A stretch of DNA of 12,732 bases from Candidatus Woesearchaeota archaeon (GCA_003650585.1 QMQS01000019.1:1-12732), one strand, 5' to 3'; positions 1 to 8,700 are shown, counted from the first letter of the stretch. Made by a program: numbers and translations. Notes: a model not told the origin generated them from the sequence alone.

Positions 1-130
1 GTAAACAACTACACCGTTGCATTCGGGCGTTTGAATTGTGAGGAGCACAATGGCAGGTACATAGTTCTAGATAGCCGTGATATGCCAAGTTACCTAATGG
101 AGCACTGGCTGGACCTAACCTCAAAGTTCA
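1..130 (+). repeat. Direct repeat, copy 1 (3' end of paralog)
   Basis: This segment is repeated at 2341-2470, 2340 bp downstream. By eye there are 12 mismatches in 130 bases (about 91% identity), with uninterrupted matches of 32 bases (37-68) and 34 bases (70-103). Homology stops abruptly at the last codons. It is the conserved 3' end of two tandem paralogous genes and could support unequal recombination that deletes or duplicates one whole gene together with its promoter. Confidence 0.85.
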
Positions 131-135
131 GCTAG
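1..135 (+). CDS. 3' end of secreted cysteine-rich paralog (partial)
   Basis: Frame 1 is open from the window edge to a TAG at 133-135 and gives 44 residues. They align without gaps to the C-terminus of the 754-aa protein encoded at 220-2484: over the first 43 residues I count only four substitutions (V/I, A/T, H/R, L/T). At DNA level positions 1-130 match 2341-2470 with 12 mismatches. This is therefore the tail of a further member of the tandem secreted family, whose body lies upstream of the window. The extreme ends differ: this copy ends KFS, the next ends KFNPSE. Function is unknown, and nothing can be said about its N-terminal modules. Confidence 0.85.
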   Translation, partial: VNNYTVAFGRLNCEEHNGRYIVLDSRDMPSYLMEHWLDLTSKFS

Positions 136-166
136 CGTATGGCTTTGTTCTCGGCTAGTCCCCCAA

Positions 167-181
167 CGAAAATTTTATATA
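167..181 (+). promoter_or_regulatory. Archaeal BRE/TATA promoter of the 754-aa gene
   Basis: CGAAAA (167-172) followed by TTTTATATA (173-181) fits an archaeal BRE plus TATA box. Transcription would be expected about 22-27 nt downstream of the TATA centre, near 200-204, leaving a leader of about 20 nt before the ATG at 220/223. The same 15-base element, with one difference, precedes the next paralog at 2498-2512. Both sit in short intergenic gaps, which strengthens the call. Confidence 0.8.
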
Positions 182-212
182 CTCTTAGACAAATATTCTT
201 CTTTGAAAAACC

Positions 213-216
213 GGTG
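213..216 (+). promoter_or_regulatory. Ribosome binding site GGTG of the 754-aa gene
   Basis: GGTG matches the core of the archaeal anti-Shine-Dalgarno sequence. It lies 3 nt before the ATG at 220 and 6 nt before the adjacent ATG at 223. The second ATG has the more usual spacing, so translation may start one codon later than annotated. The difference does not affect the signal peptide. Confidence 0.5.
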
Positions 217-219
217 TGA

Positions 220-2484
220 ATGATGGATAACAGAGTTAAAAGGGTTTCTGTGATTCTTGGTATGGGTTTGATAGCCCTTATGGTCACCATGCCTGCTGTG
301 AATGCAGCAGTGGAGTTTGATCTTATTGGTTGGTGTCTTGCAAACCCCTTTTGGTGTGCACTTGCTGGGGGTGTTGCCTATTACGCATCAACCCTACCTG
401 CAGCCAATGCCCAGTGCCAGGCAACATGTCTTGCAGCTGGAGACCTTGGTGGTGGCTGTGCTGTGAACATACTTGGGTTTGGTTGCTTTAGTGGCAATTG
501 GCGGAACGCTGGCGGAGTGTGCCCCTTGTTTACTGCCTGCTGTTGCAGGCCCTGCGTACCTAACTGTGCAGGCAAGGAATGCGGAGATGATGGGTGTGGT
601 GGTTCTTGCGGCGACTGTGATACTGCTGCAGGGGAAACATGCCAAAATGGTGTATGTGTCGCGCCCCAGACATCAACAACCACTACCACTGTAACCACCC
701 CTACAACCCCACCCACAACCCAACCAGTGGACACATGCTCACCTCCAGGTGCCACGAGATGCCTCGGCTTGGCGAAACAGCAATGTACAGATGGTAATGG
801 AGACGGTGCAGTGGAGTGGGTAACAACACAACCCCAAGCAGAGGAGTGCTGTGAAGACGGTGACTGCTCAGCAAGCAAATGCTCACAGTTGGGTGGTGCT
901 TGGTTGCCCGGTGCACCCACACCCACATTCGAGCAACCACCACAAGGCGGATATTGCTGTGGTGACGACGGCATTAACGACCTCGGTTGGCGCTTTGACA
1001 ACTACTTATGCGTAGATGATGGTGGTTACCGCTGGGTTTTGGGTGAGAACGCCACGAGGTATGTTGGCAACCGGATTTTGTTTTGCAATGGCGATTTCCA
1101 TATTTGTTACAATGAGGACCCGTACTATTTGGTAAATGTTGTTGACCACTGCACGAACATGTGTGGTTACTATTGCGAGCCCGCATTTGACAAATGGCTA
1201 AGTGACACCCAGCCTGAGGGTTTAGACATACTGAGTGAGCCATTGGGCGAGGGTGAGCGCATAGACTCAAAGAAGTATGACTTAGATGGTGGTTATGGTT
1301 GCTGTCCTTCAATGTGGTGTTGGAACGGCGCCAGTTGTATAGAGAACCAGATAGACGAATCAGGCAATCTTTATGTATACACTCCCGAGTCAAGCAGCTT
1401 GGATTATCGTTGTCAGGATGGTTCTTGGACAGAGGCAGAGTTGGTATACAATTGGGATTACACATTGAAGGGCTATTGTCCCGACAAGGACGCTCAGTGT
1501 TTGGTGAGTTACGACAACTACACAAGCAACAACCAGCCGGAGAAGTATTTCAGTGATGAGAAGCCTCAGTGCATATCAGACGGGCAATGGATATTGGATT
1601 ACTATTGTCACGGCAATGAGTGGGTATCTCGGACGTCATTGGTAGCCACAAAGATGTTGGAGTTGGTTGGTGCTGGCACAGGCACTCGGTTCAAGTTGTT
1701 TTGCGACAGTTATGATGTTGCATTGAACGATTACAGCTATGGTGTTTTGGGCAAGCCAGTTGCGTCGTATTTTGAGCGCAACTGCGAGTTAAATGGCTAC
1801 AGTTTTAGTTGTGCTAACAATGTTTGTGTTTTGCAGAATCTAGACACAGGCGAGGTGATGTTTGGCACCTCCTTGAATGTTGATTTGTTTGACTCTTCGT
1901 ATGGCCTGGCCCAGGCCTTGGGCTTGAGCAACTGTGGTAATTTGGGTAGCATTGGTGCTTGGGATTACAGGCAATGCACGAGCGATGCAATCTACAACTC
2001 CGATGTTAAACTCATTGTATTTAGCAAGTCAGGGTTAGCCCTCAGCTCAACCACCTCAGGTTGGGATGTGTTTACTGAGTTCATTGCAGACCCAATACAG
2101 ACCGTGAGCGAGCTCGTACTCACTGGTCAGCTCCAATTTCGCACAATCACAGGCCTACCCCTACGCTTTGACATTCTCAACACCTCAAAGCTATTCTCAA
2201 AGTTATATATTGCCGACCTCGAGGATGGCAAACTCGTGCAGGGTGTTTTTGAAGAGAACCGTTATGATTGGGAGGAGGAGAAGCCCAAGTATTACCTCTT
2301 GGTTAAGTATGAGGGTTTCCCGCAGGACATCTGTAGCTTTGTGAACAATTACACGATTACATTCGGGCGCTTGAACTGTGAGGAGCACAATGGCAGGTAC
2401 ATAGTTCTGGATAGCCGTGATATGCCAAGTTACCTAATGGAGCGCTGGACAGACCTAACCTCAAAGTTCAACCCCTCGGAGTGA
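220..2484 (+). CDS. Secreted cysteine-rich modular protein, 754 aa
   Basis: Unnamed exported protein. Residues 1-30 form a signal peptide (basic VKR, hydrophobic core, small residues ending VNA). A second hydrophobic stretch covers 35-62. Residues 66-112 are a compact cysteine module (C66, C70, C80, C89, C101, CCC at 107-109, C112). Residues 116-146 carry the CGDDGCGGSCGDC motif known from cysteine-rich surface proteins of several bacteria and archaea. A Thr/Pro linker follows (151-168), then a second cysteine-rich segment. From about residue 284 to the end it is paralogous to the 487-aa protein downstream, including GYYC, GCCP-MWC and the core around C451 that runs through ILDYYC to W468-x-SRT. 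I count about 50 cysteines, so extensive disulfides are expected outside the cell. No C-terminal anchor or catalytic motif is seen. It has its own promoter (167-181). Leu codons change from mostly TTG to mostly CTC/CTA near 2005. Function unknown; surface binding or structural role inferred. Confidence 0.9.
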   Translation: MMDNRVKRVSVILGMGLIALMVTMPAVNAAVEFDLIGWCLANPFWCALAGGVAYYASTLPAANAQCQATCLAAGDLGGGCAVNILGFGCFSGNWRNAGGVCPLFTACCCRPCVPNCAGKECGDDGCGGSCGDCDTAAGETCQNGVCVAPQTSTTTTTVTTPTTPPTTQPVDTCSPPGATRCLGLAKQQCTDGNGDGAVEWVTTQPQAEECCEDGDCSASKCSQLGGAWLPGAPTPTFEQPPQGGYCCGDDGINDLGWRFDNYLCVDDGGYRWVLGENATRYVGNRILFCNGDFHICYNEDPYYLVNVVDHCTNMCGYYCEPAFDKWLSDTQPEGLDILSEPLGEGERIDSKKYDLDGGYGCCPSMWCWNGASCIENQIDESGNLYVYTPESSSLDYRCQDGSWTEAELVYNWDYTLKGYCPDKDAQCLVSYDNYTSNNQPEKYFSDEKPQCISDGQWILDYYCHGNEWVSRTSLVATKMLELVGAGTGTRFKLFCDSYDVALNDYSYGVLGKPVASYFERNCELNGYSFSCANNVCVLQNLDTGEVMFGTSLNVDLFDSSYGLAQALGLSNCGNLGSIGAWDYRQCTSDAIYNSDVKLIVFSKSGLALSSTTSGWDVFTEFIADPIQTVSELVLTGQLQFRTITGLPLRFDILNTSKLFSKLYIADLEDGKLVQGVFEENRYDWEEEKPKYYLLVKYEGFPQDICSFVNNYTITFGRLNCEEHNGRYIVLDSRDMPSYLMERWTDLTSKFNPSE
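2341..2470 (+). repeat. Direct repeat, copy 2 (3' end of paralog)
   Basis: Second copy of the element at 1-130; see that entry for the mismatch count. It encodes the C-terminal 43 residues before the final NPSE of the 754-aa protein. The third paralog (2560-4023) ends in a related protein sequence (NYIVIDRQ against RYIVLDSR), but its DNA there is clearly diverged. The close pair is therefore the upstream partial gene and the 754-aa gene. Confidence 0.85.
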
Positions 2485-2497
2485 ATTCTGGTTGAGG

Positions 2498-2512
2498 CGA
2501 AAGTTTTATATA
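2498..2512 (+). promoter_or_regulatory. Archaeal BRE/TATA promoter of the downstream operon
   Basis: CGAAAG (2498-2503) plus TTTTATATA (2504-2512) differs from the element at 167-181 by one base. It lies 14 nt past the stop codon at 2484. Transcription is expected near 2530-2535, giving a leader of about 25-30 nt before the ATG at 2560. No other intergenic space long enough for a promoter is found up to the window end. This element probably drives everything from 2560 onward, more than 10 kb. Confidence 0.8.
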
Positions 2513-2546
2513 GTCAGCAGTTCGGGTTATTGAATATAAAAATAGA

Positions 2547-2551
2547 AGGTG
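2547..2551 (+). promoter_or_regulatory. Ribosome binding site AGGTG deciding the ATG at 2560
   Basis: AGGTG lies 8 nt before the ATG at 2560, a normal archaeal spacing. It supports starting the 487-aa protein at this ATG, which is followed at once by a clean signal peptide. The in-frame TTG at 2530 would fall at or before the predicted transcription start and would add a charged peptide in front of the signal sequence. Confidence 0.65.
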
Positions 2552-2559
2552 TTTTGGTG

Positions 2560-4023
2560 ATGGCTAAGGCTTGGAGCGTGCTATTTCTTATTCTTATTGT
2601 GCAATCAATCTGTGTGGGTGCCCAATCCCTATCACAGGACAACTCACTCCTTGAGTGTAACGGTGTCCTCTATAGGTGCACCACTAACCAAGCTGTAGCC
2701 AACCCAGGGGAGGTTGCTGCAGGGGCATGCCAAAACATCTGTGGCTATTATTGCAGTGTTAATGGTGTTTGGGTACCAGATGGAGTTGGGGACCAACTTG
2801 CCACGAATGAGTTGGGTGAGGGAGAGCATATTAACACCCTCAAGCACGACCTCATAGATGGCTATCAGTGCTGCCCAGAGATGTGGTGCTACAATGGGTA
2901 TAGCTGCATACCAAACCAAAAATTCAATCCAAGCGATACCTATATTTACTATGCTCTGGATAAAAGGTGGAGATGCATTGATGGCTCTTGGTGGGAGGCC
3001 AAACCAGTAACCACTTGGGATAATCACTTTACTGGGTTTTGCCCCAGAGCTGAGGATTGCTTGGTGAGCCTGGATGGAAACCCAAATATGAACTACAACC
3101 CAGAGGCATACTTCAGTGCAGAGAAACCACAGTGTATTGCCACTGGACAACACATCCTTGATTATTACTGCAACAATGGGGAATGGTATTCAAGAACAGC
3201 ACTGGTTGCAGGTAAGATGCTAGAGTTAGTTGCTGGGTATCTCAACAATTTCTCACTCATATGTGATGCGCCTTCAGAGGTGCTCAACAATTACGGCTAC
3301 AGGGTGGACAACAAGGCAGCCATTGCCTATTTAGGTAACAATTGCTTGGTCAACCAACACAGAATACCCTGTGTAAACAATTTCTGTGTGTTGAGATTCG
3401 GCAATGAGCAAATGTTTGGGGTGTCCCTAAACCAACCCCTCTTTGCTGATGCTTATAGCTTTTCTGACTTAGTTGGGTTGAGCAGCTGCCCAGGTAACCC
3501 CCAAGATGGCTATATAGCGTGCACACCGAACACACTCTACAACCCAAATGACAGGGTGTTAATATACACCCGCCCTGGGCTTGGGCTAGGTGGTTCAAGA
3601 GGTGTAAGCGGGTGGGATATGTTCCTTTATTTGATTAGAAACCCAATTGATTCATTGCTTCAGATAATCCGTGAGGGTAGGGTGAGCTTTCGCTCAAGGG
3701 TTGGCTTGAGAAAGGGGTTTGCAACCCTAGTGCCACCCAGATTCTCCAAGCTTTATCTCGCTACCGAAGGGGGAAGCACAATACGGGCAGTTGCTCAATT
3801 CAATATATACAACAGGGTGCTTCATAGATACGAGAGTTATATGACTGTTAACTACAATAACCTTGACTTTGATATATGTGAACCCATTAACCAGTACTCT
3901 GGAGAGTTTGTTAACTGCAATGCCACCTCACCAGGCAACTATATTGTGATTGACAGGCAACCAGCCCCAGTAAACCTTGTGGCATTTTGGAAAGAGCTTA
4001 CTGTTAAACTTGAGTTAGAATGA
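2560..4023 (+). CDS. Secreted cysteine-rich paralog, 487 aa
   Basis: Unnamed exported protein, shorter paralog of the 754-aa product. Residues 1-21 are a signal peptide (hydrophobic core VLFLILIV, probable cleavage after VGA). The mature part starts almost directly with the shared region (N28 onward). Conserved landmarks are ICGYYC, LGEGEHI, a CCPEMWCYNG segment, a W-RCIDGSWWEA segment and the core from C192 (QCIATGQHILDYYC) to W209-x-SRT, followed by a LVAGKMLELV helix-like stretch. It lacks the cysteine modules and Thr/Pro linker that occupy the first ~280 residues of the larger paralog. No C-terminal membrane segment is present, so it is probably released or bound to a partner. Its stop overlaps the next start by 4 nt (ATGA), implying co-translation with the 586-aa membrane protein, a plausible partner. 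The W-x-SRT core recurs, from memory, in uncharacterised DPANN proteins. No biochemical role is known to me. Confidence 0.9.
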   Translation: MAKAWSVLFLILIVQSICVGAQSLSQDNSLLECNGVLYRCTTNQAVANPGEVAAGACQNICGYYCSVNGVWVPDGVGDQLATNELGEGEHINTLKHDLIDGYQCCPEMWCYNGYSCIPNQKFNPSDTYIYYALDKRWRCIDGSWWEAKPVTTWDNHFTGFCPRAEDCLVSLDGNPNMNYNPEAYFSAEKPQCIATGQHILDYYCNNGEWYSRTALVAGKMLELVAGYLNNFSLICDAPSEVLNNYGYRVDNKAAIAYLGNNCLVNQHRIPCVNNFCVLRFGNEQMFGVSLNQPLFADAYSFSDLVGLSSCPGNPQDGYIACTPNTLYNPNDRVLIYTRPGLGLGGSRGVSGWDMFLYLIRNPIDSLLQIIREGRVSFRSRVGLRKGFATLVPPRFSKLYLATEGGSTIRAVAQFNIYNRVLHRYESYMTVNYNNLDFDICEPINQYSGEFVNCNATSPGNYIVIDRQPAPVNLVAFWKELTVKLELE

Positions 4024-5780
4024 AGAGAGCCCAAGTTACCTTTTTCATTGTACTGGCGCTTGCCATTCTAATAATTGTAGGGCTGTTGGTTGCTCTAAAA
4101 TCCCCACTCTTCAAGAGACCCAAGGTGCCAGATTTACCACCCAAGATTGAGCCAGTGAAGCTCTTTGTACAGAAATGTCTCTTTGATGCCACAATCAAAG
4201 GGCTGCGATTGCTGGGCGAACAGGGTGGTGTAATCTATGAAAGCCAAGGGGGATTTGTGCCAGACAGCTTCAAGACACAAGAGCTTGCAGTGAAGTATGA
4301 TGATGAATGGATTTGGTATTCTATACTGCCAGGAGCGATTACATACAACATCTCTTGTTCACCAAAGGACCTCGCTACAGGCAGATACGCCTATGAGAGG
4401 TGTCCCTCAATCACCTTCCCCTTTTATGGTGAGCACTCAGACCAAATAGTGTTTGGCTTGGGTGATACTTCAATTATTGCCCATGACATAAACGGCAACC
4501 CAGTTAAGGACTTTAGGCTGCTAAACCAAGTGAATTTGCCTGGGCTTTACGAGAGGGAGGAACCAGCCAGAAGCGTGGCTTGGCTCCAATCCCTTCTATC
4601 ACCAAAAATGAAAATTAGACCCAACCTAGCAGAGTTCATAAAGAACAATATCACCAAATGCCTAAACTTCAGTGAACTCGCAAAAAAGGGGTTGAGTGTT
4701 ACACCTATAGGCGAAATGAGCATAAACCCTGTGTTTTCAGAGGAATTTACTAGGGTTGAAATGAGCTACCCACTGAGGGTGGTTCAAAACCGCACTGGGC
4801 AGGTTACAATCATTAATAAGTTCTCTGCGACTACCAAGGTGAGATTTGGAAAAATATATAAATATGTGAATGATATTTTAACCCAAGAGGCGCAGGATTA
4901 TAGTTATAATTTGAGCTCTACCTTGCCCAGAGACGGAATAAGGTTGGACTCCCTCATTAAAGACATTAACCCAAAAAAGGTGGATATTGTGGTTTTCATT
5001 GACCCCAAATCATGGATATTAAACAAAAGCGGTGAAGGGTTTGTAAATTACCGGTTCTTTGGGGCAATACCCAATTCACCCCCAGCCATTTCTTATATTC
5101 ATTACCGTGATGTGGATGCGGTGCCTGGGTTAAAGGCATACCTCGCTGTACATTGCGGTTTGAGTAATGTGTTTAGTGTGCCAATGGATAACCGCTTGTC
5201 TGTTGGTGTGTTTAGGCACATGAACAGGGGGGCTGTGGAGTGCATTTTCGATGCTTATAGAAATCTCACAGCCACACAGGGCAAATACAGACCGGCGTAT
5301 GACCCAGACGATGATAAGCTTGGTTGGAGCTTCAAGACTTCCACGTGTGACTGGGATGAGCCATGCGAGTACAGCAACGAACAAGAGTTCGACTCTGGTA
5401 TGAAAACATTCTTAACCATAAGGTTTTATGAGATTGGGAATGAGGAGTATGATGATTACCTCACCATTCCCCTTCATTTATACAACTACCCTCCCACTGA
5501 CATTAAGGTGGAGTGTGTTGGTGAGAATGCTGGCTGGTATGTTTATAAGATAAGTGCTAAGAACATGGAGAGCCCCCACCAAGACCCGCTCAATTTGAGT
5601 ATACGGTTTACGGGGGCTAGCCTGAATTACCATATCTCATCTTCATCTTCAACCCCAACAATGAAGTGGTGGTTCGTTTGGTTTGAGAATGCTACGGGTG
5701 TCTACCCAGTTAGGATTACTGTTACTGACTCATTTGGTGCGACTAACTCCACACTAGCCCAGATTAGAATCCCATGTTAA
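4020..5780 (+). CDS. Membrane-anchored pilin-like protein with Ig-like C-terminus, 586 aa
   Basis: Starts with MKRAQVTFFIVL and one hydrophobic helix (about residues 8-26), followed by basic residues and a Pro-rich segment; the rest is predicted extracellular. A basic residue, a small residue, then Q-x-T before the hydrophobic stretch resembles an archaeal class III (pilin/archaellin-type) signal peptide, where cleavage would precede Q5. This is inference, because the usual glutamate is absent. The segment at 46-72 (VKLFVQKCLFD to LGEQGGVI) and a later YPLRV / VRFGKIYKYVNDIL region are hallmarks I recall from a conserved, uncharacterised DPANN family. Residues about 490-586 look like a beta-sandwich of PKD/cadherin type (YPPTDIKVEC at the start, VTDSFGATNST near the end). 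Several N-x-S/T sequons are present. The start overlaps the preceding stop by 4 nt, so the two genes are probably translationally coupled. Likely a surface-structure component; exact role unknown. Confidence 0.9.
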   Translation: MKRAQVTFFIVLALAILIIVGLLVALKSPLFKRPKVPDLPPKIEPVKLFVQKCLFDATIKGLRLLGEQGGVIYESQGGFVPDSFKTQELAVKYDDEWIWYSILPGAITYNISCSPKDLATGRYAYERCPSITFPFYGEHSDQIVFGLGDTSIIAHDINGNPVKDFRLLNQVNLPGLYEREEPARSVAWLQSLLSPKMKIRPNLAEFIKNNITKCLNFSELAKKGLSVTPIGEMSINPVFSEEFTRVEMSYPLRVVQNRTGQVTIINKFSATTKVRFGKIYKYVNDILTQEAQDYSYNLSSTLPRDGIRLDSLIKDINPKKVDIVVFIDPKSWILNKSGEGFVNYRFFGAIPNSPPAISYIHYRDVDAVPGLKAYLAVHCGLSNVFSVPMDNRLSVGVFRHMNRGAVECIFDAYRNLTATQGKYRPAYDPDDDKLGWSFKTSTCDWDEPCEYSNEQEFDSGMKTFLTIRFYEIGNEEYDDYLTIPLHLYNYPPTDIKVECVGENAGWYVYKISAKNMESPHQDPLNLSIRFTGASLNYHISSSSSTPTMKWWFVWFENATGVYPVRITVTDSFGATNSTLAQIRIPC

Positions 5781-5786
5781 GGTGAT
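5780..5786 (+). promoter_or_regulatory. Strong ribosome binding site AGGTGAT of the 1065-aa gene
   Basis: AGGTGAT is an almost ideal complement to the archaeal 16S rRNA 3' end. It begins at the last base of the upstream TAA stop and ends 4 nt before the ATG at 5791. It is the best ribosome binding site in the window and suggests independent, efficient translation initiation on the shared mRNA. Confidence 0.75.
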
Positions 5787-5790
5787 ATAA

Positions 5791-8700
5791 ATGAAAAAAT
5801 CTTCCACACTCTTAATCGTTTGCACTTTAGCTATTGTGCTTGCTGGCTTTGTTAATGCACAATCTGAGGGGTGCTGTTTGAATGCATACACCTCTGCATG
5901 CAAGGCTGTCGAGATTACTTTGGAGCAGTGCTGTCCACCGGATAATCCTGCTGCCTTTGGGCCTGAAGGAGCGCCAACTTACGAAGCATGCGTTGACCAC
6001 TACTTTTTTCCTGGTGTGAGTTGTGTTGATGTTGTAAACTGTACCATTGGTTGCTGCTGCGATCCATATCCAAGCAGAGTAACAGAGCCAGAGTGTAGGG
6101 GTGGGGTTTGGACCCCCTTTACAGAGATGATAGTGGATTGCAATCAGGACTACTGCGACCAATTCAATCTCACCCCACCCACTGTACAGCCCCCTGAAAC
6201 CTTGGATTGTGAGAACCCTTACCCATTCGTGGAACTTAGGGCTATTAAGGGAGAGAAGTTCGTTGGCTTGTCATTTGGTTCTCGTTGTAGCTATCCACCA
6301 AAGGAATACACAATCAGGAGGCGTGAGATGCCCACTGGCGATTTCCAGACACTTGTAGAGGGCTTCACTGGGAGGAACTATGTTGACGATTCTGCTCAAC
6401 TGAAATGGGACACCACATATCAGTATGAGGTTACTGCTGTTTATGAATTGAGTGGGGGTAGGACTGTTTCGTTTCCAACCCATGTTAGTTTCACTCTAGG
6501 CGATCTAATATGCTGGGGGGTGTATGATGAGGTACCCTTCTGTGTTGGTCCGGATTATTTCTTGCTTGAATCTTTGGATAAGCCCCCCTTCACATCTTAT
6601 CTAAGGGACATTGTGGGTGTGCCTGAGGAGGATATACCATTGTATGTTAACCAAACATACGGGGAATACTTTGACAATGGGTACTACTGTGATGAGAACA
6701 ACACTGCTCACATCCAACTTGACTGTGGTAGTTCGGGAAAGACCTGCGTTATGACTAGCACGGGCATGGAGTGCTATGTTAAGGGAGGTTGTAGTGTTGG
6801 CAACCCCTTTGGCTTGTTTATTCAATCCAGGGAGGAGTGCGAGCAGACAGAAACCGGCGAAAAGAAGTACTGCTTCTTCGACAAGTCCACCACTGTTGTG
6901 AACAAGTGCTACGAGTGTAGCCCAATGATGGATTGCTATGACTACAAATCAAAGGAGGCGTGTGAATCAGACAATTGCAGAGCAAATGGTGTAAAGGATT
7001 GTGTTTGGGAGTGGATTAACGAGGATCTTGGCATTGGTGTCTGTAAAGCTCTAGAGAGAGACAATTGCAAGTACTGTGACACTGCAGGTACTGGTGCTGT
7101 GGAGAGCTCCAGAGCCCATAATTTCATCTTTAACAGATGCACCCAAGAGAAACTCGATCACCTGGCTGTGCCCGGTTTCCCCTGCGGTACAGTGGAGAAT
7201 GTTTCATGCAGGGACTTAATCTGTGAGGGCATTACCTCACCTGATAATTGTGCTGACATGATTGTACTTGATAATGATAACACAATTATGTCTGGAAGTG
7301 CTCTATGCTCAGGTGAGATTAAGGTATGCAAGTGGTACCCAACTAGGATGCACTGCGTGAAGGACGCCAATGGTGATGGGTTGCCTGATTGTGATAATGA
7401 TGACGTTGCATGTCAGCGTGATAGATACCCACCAAGGACTGAGTTGGCTTCCTATGCCCAACTCACAACAAGGGACCAGCTCAGGTTTAGAATCTTTGAC
7501 AAGACAGACAACCAGGGTGTTGAGGAGGAGGTATCTTTGGATGATGGGTATGTGCTTTATCTTTGCTCTTACGGTGAGGGAGAAGAGGAATGTGGGCCTC
7601 TTGGGTATAATGGTCTCAATTCCCACCCAGAGTCTTACTATCGTTTGCCAGAACTAGAGGTGAGTGTAGGTGATTTGATTAGGCAAGGGGCTCTTGGCTT
7701 TGGGGTTAATTACTTGAAATTCTTTGCAGTAGACCCAAGCAGAAATGTTGAGGAGATTAAGCGTGAAAGGGTTAGGATATCCACCAATCTTGTAGGCGGT
7801 TTGGGGGTTTTCTTGGTCTCACCAGGCAACAACTCGTATGTTAACCAGAGGGAGGCAGAGTTCAGAATCGTTGCCCAGGCAGACACAGAGAGAATATGGA
7901 AGGTGGTATTGAAAAAGATGACAGGCGAGGTTGTTGCAACTTATTACGATGGTTCGCCCCTGTACTATGAGGTTGATGAGACAAGAACCATTAATTTGGG
8001 TAATGACGGTGAGAAGAACTTTATAATTGAGGTTAGGGCAGGGGAGCTTGTGCGAGAGGCACACGTCAAGGTTACTCTTGACACTGTTGCACCCAACCCA
8101 CCCCTTTTGGACCCTGTTCAACCATTCCTCGAGCAAAACTATGTTAACCTAAGCGGTAGTGCTGAGCCAGGTACAACTGTAAGAATATATGCCAAGCTGG
8201 GAGAGGGGCAGTTTGAATACATTAAGTCAGTTGAGGTGCCCAGCAATGGTAGGTTTAGCACAAGGATACTGCTGTTGCAGGGCGATTACCAGATAAAGGC
8301 ACGGGCGTATGACAAAGCCCTCAACCCGAGCCAGTGGTCCAATGTGCTTGAGTTCACATTTGTTACAGGCGCTCCAGAGTTTGACGTGGACCCACCCCAC
8401 GGGGCTGTTAGACCCTTTGTGGATAATGTTACTGCAGTCTTCCATCTGATGAGTGAGAGGGTGCCCCTCAATAGAAGCGAGACAAGTATCGCTGTGTTTA
8501 AAGAGGGCGAAGTGGTGCAGGGCAGTTTGGCATGGCTGGACAATACCACGCTCATATTCTCACCCAGTGAGGAGCTTGACCGAGGACATTACTCAGTTAG
8601 GGTTACAAGTGTCGACACACTTGGGCACAGGTTGGAGGGCGTATCTGAATTTGATATAGAGGATGTTCCGCTCATTGTTACATCATGGGTGCTAAACACA

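Noticed and set aside
136..219. Possible terminator between the partial gene and the 754-aa gene
   Set aside because: I see no convincing hairpin or long T tract, only short T-rich pieces and the TATA element. Not enough to call.
381..1001. Minus-strand open frame of 206 codons, opposite the 754-aa gene
   Set aside because: It is the antisense of a cysteine/glycine/threonine-rich coding region. Its product is a low-complexity Pro/Ser/Val/His mix with no signal, domain or ribosome binding site.
974..1525. Minus-strand open frame of 183 codons
   Set aside because: The product is rich in Cys, His, Asn and Ser, as expected from reading the reverse of the paralog coding frame. No promoter or start signal supports it.
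2530..2559. TTG start at 2530 extending the 487-aa protein by 10 residues
   Set aside because: It would fall at or before the expected transcription start and push the signal peptide away from the N-terminus. The ATG at 2560 has AGGTG at good spacing.
4850..4866. TATA-like AT-rich stretch (AAAATATATAAATAT)
   Set aside because: It lies inside the 586-aa coding region in a conserved segment (FGKIYKYVNDI). No gene starts downstream of it on the plus strand, so chance AT-richness is the simpler reading.
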